Translations under genes and position numbers: made by a program
Shown here: one piece after another, positions 59,139 through 64,000 of the stretch
Layout of the letters: each line of letters begins with the position of its first letter
Position numbering within the stretch: position 1 is the first letter of the stretch
NCBI GenBank assembly: GCA_041916775.1
Contig: JAYRYZ010000018.1
Coordinates: 47,406-111,405, forward strand
DNA from: UBA2357 sp041916775
Lineage (GTDB): Bacteria; Pseudomonadota; Gammaproteobacteria; Burkholderiales; Rhodocyclaceae
Reading direction: 5' to 3'
Length of the DNA: 64,000 nt
Notes under the pieces: model-generated
The model's input: the letters and a program-made list of their open reading frames with translations, nothing else
What the model was told of the DNA's origin: nothing
The model's database searches: none

Positions 59139-60609
59139 ACGCTTTCTCGCCGAGTGTGAGCGCGAACGCCTCCACCTGTCCGGCCATATCCAGGCGCATG
59201 GTGCGCTGCTCCGCGCCGACGCGGCACTGCGGGTCACACACCTTTCGGCCAACCTCGCCGAGCACACCGACGCGCTCGGCGTCACACTCGGAGCGCCACT
59301 GCCGCCATCGCTCGCCGATCTTGCCGACCCCACCCTGCTCCCCGCCCACGCCGGCGCGCGCCGCTACGTGCCCGCCGGCCTGGTAGGGCGGAACGGGCCA
59401 CTGGATGTCGCCATCGTGCGCAGCGACGATGACGCACTGCTGTTCGAGCTCCACCCCACAGCAGAGCCCCCCCCTCCAGACTGCGGCTACCCCGCCACGG
59501 GCAGACCGGCGCCCGTGGAAGTACCACGCGATCAGGACGCCTTGCGTGCAGAACAGCAGGCCCTCGTCGATCGCGTCTTCGCCGCGAGCGGCTTCCGCCG
59601 GGTGATGTTCTACCGCTTCCTCAACGACGGCGACGGCGAGGTCGTCGCCGAGGCACACGACCCCGCGGTGTATGGCAGCTACCTCGGCTTGCGCTTCCCG
59701 GCCAGCGACATCCCGCAGATCGCACGCAACCTGTACCAACTGAACCCCTGGCGGCTCATCCCCGACGCAAGCGCCGCCCCGGTGGCACTGTTGGGCGACG
59801 GCAACATCCCCGACCTGAGCCGCGCCGACCTGCGCAGCGTCTCGCCGGTGCACCAGGTGTATCTCGCCAACATGGGCGTGCGCGCCTCGCTGTCACTGCC
59901 GGTGTTGGTGGCCGGGCAACTGCACGGGCTCATTGCCTGTCACCATCACCACGTCAGCCGGCCATCGCTGGCCTTGCTCGAATCGATCTCGCGGGATGTA
60001 CGCAACCACGGCCACGCCCTCACCAGCCACATCGCGCAGAGTCGGGTCCGGCTGATCGACGGCCTGATGCGCCACTTCGTCCCGATGCGGGAAGAGATCG
60101 AGCGCCGCGGCAGCCTCCTGGCCGCCTGGGCCACGCTGGGACCACGACTGGTTGCAGAGTTCGCCTGTGAAGGGGCACACCTGCTGGTGGACGACGCTCA
60201 CGCCGGCTGGGGCAGCCTGCTCGAAGCGGATGCCCTGGAGCATCTCGACGACTGGTTCTCCGATAGCCCGGCGGAGCCGCTGTGGCTCTCCGACCACCTC
60301 GTCGGCGACGTACCGGAGATGCCGCTGAGCCGCATCGCAGGGGTGCTCGCGTTCAAGGGCCGCACCGCCGCCGGCAGCCGCTTGCGGGTCTATCTCACCC
60401 GGGCGGAGCACATTCACGAGGTCGCATGGGGCGGCAACCCGGAGAAACCCGTGGAACACCACGACGGTACCCTCGGCATCGCCCCGCGACGCTCCTTCGA
60501 GAAATGGATAGAGAAACGCATGGGTCACAGCCGCCCCTGGGAGAACGAAGCACGCCTGCTCGGGCTGCGCCTGCGCGAGATGCTGCTTGATGTCGCACAC
60601 CGGCCCTGA
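59131..60609 (+). CDS. Bacteriophytochrome photosensory core without output domain
   Basis: A 492-residue protein with the PAS-GAF-PHY order of bacteriophytochromes. The biliverdin-attaching cysteine is C9, followed by HLSGHIQAHGALL. The GAF domain carries PASDIPQIARNLYQLN (~190-205), the RSVSPVHQVYLANMGV block and the chromophore-contact His in IACHHHH. The PHY tongue has PRRSF (~452-456). The protein ends right after the PHY domain (LRLREMLLD); no histidine kinase or cyclase follows. The start overlaps the previous gene by eight bases. It presumably senses red/far-red light and acts on the upstream protein in trans. Confidence 0.92.
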   Translation: MHRRFLAECERERLHLSGHIQAHGALLRADAALRVTHLSANLAEHTDALGVTLGAPLPPSLADLADPTLLPAHAGARRYVPAGLVGRNGPLDVAIVRSDDDALLFELHPTAEPPPPDCGYPATGRPAPVEVPRDQDALRAEQQALVDRVFAASGFRRVMFYRFLNDGDGEVVAEAHDPAVYGSYLGLRFPASDIPQIARNLYQLNPWRLIPDASAAPVALLGDGNIPDLSRADLRSVSPVHQVYLANMGVRASLSLPVLVAGQLHGLIACHHHHVSRPSLALLESISRDVRNHGHALTSHIAQSRVRLIDGLMRHFVPMREEIERRGSLLAAWATLGPRLVAEFACEGAHLLVDDAHAGWGSLLEADALEHLDDWFSDSPAEPLWLSDHLVGDVPEMPLSRIAGVLAFKGRTAAGSRLRVYLTRAEHIHEVAWGGNPEKPVEHHDGTLGIAPRRSFEKWIEKRMGHSRPWENEARLLGLRLREMLLDVAHRP

Positions 60610-61168
60610 CCCCCTGAGCACGCTGCGCGCCCGCACTCGCGCCGCACACCAGGCCCTGGAATCCACCCCGCCGGTGCGCCGACTCATGGCCGCGGACGTG
60701 GGCTGCGGCGACGTCGACCGCTTCCTGCAGCACAGCTACCGCTACATCGCCGGCCTCGAGCACGCGTGCGGCGCCGCGCTCGCCGCCCTGCCCCTCTACC
60801 GCCCCCGCGCCGGAGTGCTCGCCGCCGACCTCGCTCGACGCAAGCGCCCCCTGCCCGCGCAGGTCGTCGCCGATATCGAAGTCGGCGATCCGGCCGCCCT
60901 CGCCGGCGTGCTCTACACCATCGAAGGCTCCGCGCTCGGCGGCATCGTCATCCACCGCCACCTGCGCCAGCAGCTCGGCGAGGAACACGCCAGCGACTAC
61001 CAATACTTCCAGTACTTCGGCCGCGACGCCGGCCCCCACTGGCGCGAGGTCGTTCAGGCGCTGAACGCACAACTCACCACGTACGACGCAGTCGAGCGCG
61101 CCGGGCGCGCCGCAATCGCCGTGTTCGAGGGCATGCGCGCGACGTTGTCGCAGCCGGACCGGGAATGA
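60590..61168 (+). CDS. bphO: Heme oxygenase (biliverdin-forming, BphO type)
   Basis: A 192-residue heme oxygenase. The proximal heme His is H20 in LRARTRAAHQALE, and the distal-helix glycine motif is EGSALGGIVIHRHL. It opens heme to biliverdin, the phytochrome chromophore. The ATG at 60590 overlaps the phytochrome gene by 20 bases, a strong sign of coupled translation; an in-frame TTG lies just before it. An intrinsic-type hairpin follows 27 bases after the stop. Confidence 0.92.
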   Translation: MSHTGPDPLSTLRARTRAAHQALESTPPVRRLMAADVGCGDVDRFLQHSYRYIAGLEHACGAALAALPLYRPRAGVLAADLARRKRPLPAQVVADIEVGDPAALAGVLYTIEGSALGGIVIHRHLRQQLGEEHASDYQYFQYFGRDAGPHWREVVQALNAQLTTYDAVERAGRAAIAVFEGMRATLSQPDRE

Positions 61169-61195
61169 CGCCTGGTTCGCCCCTCTAGCCGCTCT

Positions 61196-61230
61196 CGTGG
61201 CGCCGGTGGCAACGCAGCACCGGCGCCACG
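61196..61230 (+). terminator. Hairpin terminator after bphO
   Basis: CGTGGCGCCGGTG (61196-61208) and its exact complement (61218-61230) form a perfect 13-base-pair stem with a nine-base loop. It ends the CheB/CheR-phytochrome-heme oxygenase operon. There is no T-tract. Confidence 0.65.
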
Positions 61231-61378
61231 GTGGCGAGCACCCTCTCCCATGGGTCGCAAATGGGCATACCCGTATGCCCGACTCGGCCAACAATCTGCC
61301 CCCCACTCACGGATCGAGCGCGTTCGTCGAACGACGGTCGGCCGGGGGCGGTACAACATTATCCGAGGAGACGACCCG

Positions 61379-62965
61379 ATGACTTCCCCACGAGACCCCG
61401 CGCTGGCGCCGGGCATGGACAACCGCCAGTTCTGGGGCATGGACTTCCACAACCCGGTATTTCCCATCACCGCCGGGCTGATCCTGCTGTTCATCGCCTA
61501 TGCACTTACAGACCCGGCACGCGCCAGTGCGCAGATGGTGGCCGCGAGAACATGGTCGATCGAGCATTTCGACTGGCTCTTCATGGTCGCAGGAAACGTG
61601 TTCGTGCTCTTTTGCCTGGCCTTGATCCTGCTGCCGGTCGGGCGAGTCCGGCTCGGCGGCCGGGACGCACGGCCCGAGTATTCGACCATGTCCTGGTTCG
61701 CGATGCTGTTCGCCGCCGGCATGGGCATCGGGTTGATGTTCTGGAGCGTGGCAGAACCTGTTGCGTATTACACCAACTGGTATGGAACGCCGCTGAACGT
61801 GACAGCGATGACACCCGAGGCCGCCAGCGCGGCGATCGGCGCTACGATGTTCCACTGGGGGCTCCACCCGTGGGCCATCTACGGCGTCGTCGCAGTATCG
61901 ATCGGCTTCTTCACCTACAACATGGGCATGCCTCTGTCGCTGCGTGCCTCCTTCTATCCCCTTCTCGGCCATAGGGTAAGGGGGTGGTCCGGCCACATCA
62001 TCGACGTCCTGGCTGCGCTGGCAACAACCTTCGGACTTGCGACCTCGCTCGGTCTCGGGGCCACACAGGCAGCAAGCGGTGTGCACTTTCTCACCGGCGC
62101 CGAGAACACCATCGGCCTGCAGATCGGCATCATCGTGCTTGTCAGCCTGATCACGCTCGTCTCCGTCTGGCGAGGCATCGACGGCGGCCTCAAGCACATC
62201 AGCAACATCAACCTCGCGCTCGCGATGGTGCTGCTGGTGTTCGTGGTGCTCGCGGGTGGCTTCATGGTCTTTGCCGATGGCATCATCAGCACGGCATCGA
62301 GTTATGTAAGTCACATTTTCAGACTGTCGAACTGGATCGCACGGGATGACGAGACCTGGTTCCATGGCTGGACCGTGTTCTACTGGGCCTGGTGGATCTC
62401 GTGGTCGCCTTTCGTGGGCATCTTCATTGCGCGCGTCTCCCGCGGACGGACGGTGCGTTCGCTGGTGACGGCCGTGCTGATCGTGCCGACGCTGGTCACT
62501 CTGTGCTGGATGACCGCGTTCGGCGGCACGGCGCTGGCCCAGTCGATCGGCGGTATCGGCGAGCTTGCAAAGGGCATTGGTGACGTCTCGCTCGCGATGT
62601 TCCACATGCTGGGCAACCTGCCGCTCAGTGCAGTGACCTCGATCGTGGCCATTCTCCTCATCCTGATCTTCTTCGTGACCTCGGCGGACTCCGGGGCACT
62701 GGTGATCGACTGCATCACTGCGGGGGGAAAGACGGATGCGCCGCAGATCCAGAAGCTCTTCTGGGCCAGCCTGGTCGGCGTGATCGCAGCGACGCTGCTT
62801 TCGGCAGGCGGCACCGAGGCGCTGAATGCCCTGCAGGCCGGGGCAGTGACCACCGGCTTGCCATTCACGGTGGTCCTGCTGGTCATGATGGTCGGGCTCT
62901 ACAAGGCGCTACATCAGGCGCGCCACGATTACGCGCCAGCCCTCGCCGCGGCGAGATCCGCCTGA
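61379..62965 (+). CDS. BCCT-family betaine/choline/carnitine transporter
   Basis: A 528-residue membrane protein with twelve helices and the BCCT signature. FAAGMGIGLMFWSVAEP (~112-128) is the glycine-rich substrate/Na+ region, MFHWGLHPWAIYG follows, and the aromatic box segment YWAWWISWSPFVGIFIARVSRG is in the second half. GMGIG with Met rather than Ala/Gly variants does not decide Na+ or H+ coupling. The start at 61379 has GAGGAG eight bases upstream. The C-terminus is short, so strong osmotic regulation of the BetP type is unlikely. The substrate is betaine, choline or a related compound. Confidence 0.92.
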   Translation: MTSPRDPALAPGMDNRQFWGMDFHNPVFPITAGLILLFIAYALTDPARASAQMVAARTWSIEHFDWLFMVAGNVFVLFCLALILLPVGRVRLGGRDARPEYSTMSWFAMLFAAGMGIGLMFWSVAEPVAYYTNWYGTPLNVTAMTPEAASAAIGATMFHWGLHPWAIYGVVAVSIGFFTYNMGMPLSLRASFYPLLGHRVRGWSGHIIDVLAALATTFGLATSLGLGATQAASGVHFLTGAENTIGLQIGIIVLVSLITLVSVWRGIDGGLKHISNINLALAMVLLVFVVLAGGFMVFADGIISTASSYVSHIFRLSNWIARDDETWFHGWTVFYWAWWISWSPFVGIFIARVSRGRTVRSLVTAVLIVPTLVTLCWMTAFGGTALAQSIGGIGELAKGIGDVSLAMFHMLGNLPLSAVTSIVAILLILIFFVTSADSGALVIDCITAGGKTDAPQIQKLFWASLVGVIAATLLSAGGTEALNALQAGAVTTGLPFTVVLLVMMVGLYKALHQARHDYAPALAAARSA

Positions 62966-62977
62966 CGCGCGGGCGAT

Positions 62978-63017
62978 GCCGGGCGCAGGCGCGAGTGGCG
63001 CCGCCTGCCGGCCCGGC
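62978..63017 (+). terminator. Hairpin terminator after the BCCT gene
   Basis: GCCGGGCGCAGGCG (62978-62991) pairs with CGCCTGC (63002-63008) and GCCCGGC (63011-63017), a 14-base-pair stem with a two-base bulge and a ten-base loop. It lies 13 bases past the stop codon. No T-tract follows. Confidence 0.6.
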
Positions 63018-63227
63018 TCTGCGACCGAATCCGCCACCCGAGCCCATGACCAGGACCTGGACTACGACTACGATCACGACCGGCGGAAATCCACAGTATC
63101 GACATGCCCTGCATATTCGCTAAAGTTCACGCCCTTTTTGTCGAAATGCATCGTGTGGATTCGCGGCTCGATCGACGGCACGCATGTTGCTGTCTGCCAA
63201 TACACACATATCAGTCTGGAGTCAGTG

Positions 63228-64000
63228 ATGGGTAGTCTTCTGGGACTCGTCGTGGGTGCGGTTGCAATCGGGCTTGCGCTGGGCGTGGGCATGCTGGGTG
63301 CGCCGCTTTCGTGGATACAGGTACTCGCCGCCTCGGCCGGAGGCGTGGCCATCGGCGTAGCGGTCAGCTTGATCAACCGAATGCGCTACGATCTGCCGCT
63401 GCGCGCCTTGCAGCGCAGTTTCGGCGACATCAACCGCACCGGCGACCTGTCGGCGCGCGTCGATGTCGGACGCGGGCCACTTGCCGGCGCGGTGGACAAC
63501 TTCAATGCCCTGATGGCCACCTTCCAGGCGATCATCGGTAAGGTCGTGCATGACGCGCGCCGTGTCGCGGACGCTGCGGACGCCCTAGCGGGGCACGCCG
63601 GGCAGGTCGCGGATGGCTCACAGCATCAACGCAGCGCCTCGGAGAGCATGGCGGGCAACATCGCCGAGATGAACAGCGGCATTCGCGCGGTGGCGGATCA
63701 TGCCGGCCGTGCCGCGGAGAATGCCCAGGAGGCACGCGCGCTGTCACAGGACGGCACGCGGATCGTGATGCAGGCCTCCACCGCAATCGAGCAGATTGCC
63801 CAGTCCGTGGAGCAATCCGCCCAGGTAGTGACGACGCTGGGCACGCGCTCCGAGGAGATCAGCGGCATCGTCAAGGTCATCCGCGAGATTGCCGACCAGA
63901 CCAACCTGCTCGCCCTCAACGCGGCAATCGAGGCTGCCCGCGCCGGCGAGCAGGGACGCGGATTCGCGGTGGTGGGGGGGGGTCGGGGGCAGCACCCGCC
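63228..64000 (+). CDS. Methyl-accepting chemotaxis protein, truncated by the window end
   Basis: The frame starts at ATG 63228 with GGAG six bases upstream and is open to the window edge. Two closely spaced hydrophobic helices (about residues 3-24 and 30-50) are joined by only a few residues, so the receptor lacks a periplasmic ligand domain. A HAMP-like stretch and an MCP signalling domain follow (IREIADQTNLLALNAAIEAA, RAGEQGRGFAVV). After GFAVV the conserved ADEVRKLAER is replaced by a G-rich string, which looks like a sequence error at a contig end rather than real protein. Confidence 0.85.
   Translation, partial: MGSLLGLVVGAVAIGLALGVGMLGAPLSWIQVLAASAGGVAIGVAVSLINRMRYDLPLRALQRSFGDINRTGDLSARVDVGRGPLAGAVDNFNALMATFQAIIGKVVHDARRVADAADALAGHAGQVADGSQHQRSASESMAGNIAEMNSGIRAVADHAGRAAENAQEARALSQDGTRIVMQASTAIEQIAQSVEQSAQVVTTLGTRSEEISGIVKVIREIADQTNLLALNAAIEAARAGEQGRGFAVVGGGRGQHP

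Noticed and set aside
1..64000. CRISPR arrays, insertion sequences, prophage
   Set aside because: No regularly spaced repeats, transposase or phage structural genes were seen anywhere in the window.

Overview
The window is visibly very GC-rich chromosomal DNA. Gene content and protein style fit a betaproteobacterium of the Rhodocyclales (Azoarcus/Thauera-like). This is inference from recognised families (RlmM, a DUF3025 protein, a three-gene pnt operon, rplU-rpmA-obgE-proB, many PAS/MCP/c-di-GMP sensors) and not from a database match. No insertion sequence, prophage or CRISPR array is visible. Both ends cut genes: a MASE1 sensor at base 1 and a chemoreceptor at base 64000. The last ~25 bases look corrupted.

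Region by region. 1-5.4 kb: partial MASE1 sensor, cupin, DUF3025 protein, PAS-containing chemoreceptor, transsulfuration-type PLP enzyme. 6-10 kb: tRNA-Pro(CGG), ispB, a glycerophosphodiesterase/solute-binding protein pair without its ABC permease, a small lipoprotein. 10-16 kb: aldo/keto reductase, rlmM, rhlE-type helicase, a PAS-PAS-EAL protein with a degenerate EAL domain, a small secreted protein. 16-19 kb: pntAA-pntAB-pntB. 19-25 kb: PP2C phosphatase and the glycolate oxidase operon (gntR-glcD-glcE-glcF) with a palindromic operator. 25-30 kb: SulP transporter, then rplU-rpmA, a terminator, obgE and proB. 30-36 kb: HDOD pair, AraC regulator, EamA exporter, mucD-like periplasmic protease with a PmrA-type box in its promoter, PPK2, a small periplasmic coiled-coil protein.

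36-54.5 kb is catabolic. pxpBCA (5-oxoprolinase) converges on a reductive pyrimidine-degradation operon, preT-preA-NCS1 permease-hydA-amidohydrolase. An HD-GYP response regulator follows. Then comes a nucleoside/nucleobase ABC importer (BMP-type binding protein, ATPase, two permeases) ending in cytosine deaminase, with a RutR-like TetR regulator divergent from it. Two matching RutR-type palindromes, one before preT and one before the binding-protein gene, suggest a single regulon: import of nucleobases, deamination of cytosine to uracil, reduction, ring opening and decarbamoylation to beta-alanine.

54.6-61.2 kb is the most unusual block. A 1506-residue CheB-CheR-PAS-GGDEF-EAL protein overlaps a bacteriophytochrome photosensory core (PAS-GAF-PHY) with no output domain, which overlaps a heme oxygenase. 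The arrangement suggests a red-light sensor with its own biliverdin supply, acting in trans on a receptor-modification/c-di-GMP hub. A BCCT betaine/choline-type transporter and a truncated chemoreceptor close the window.
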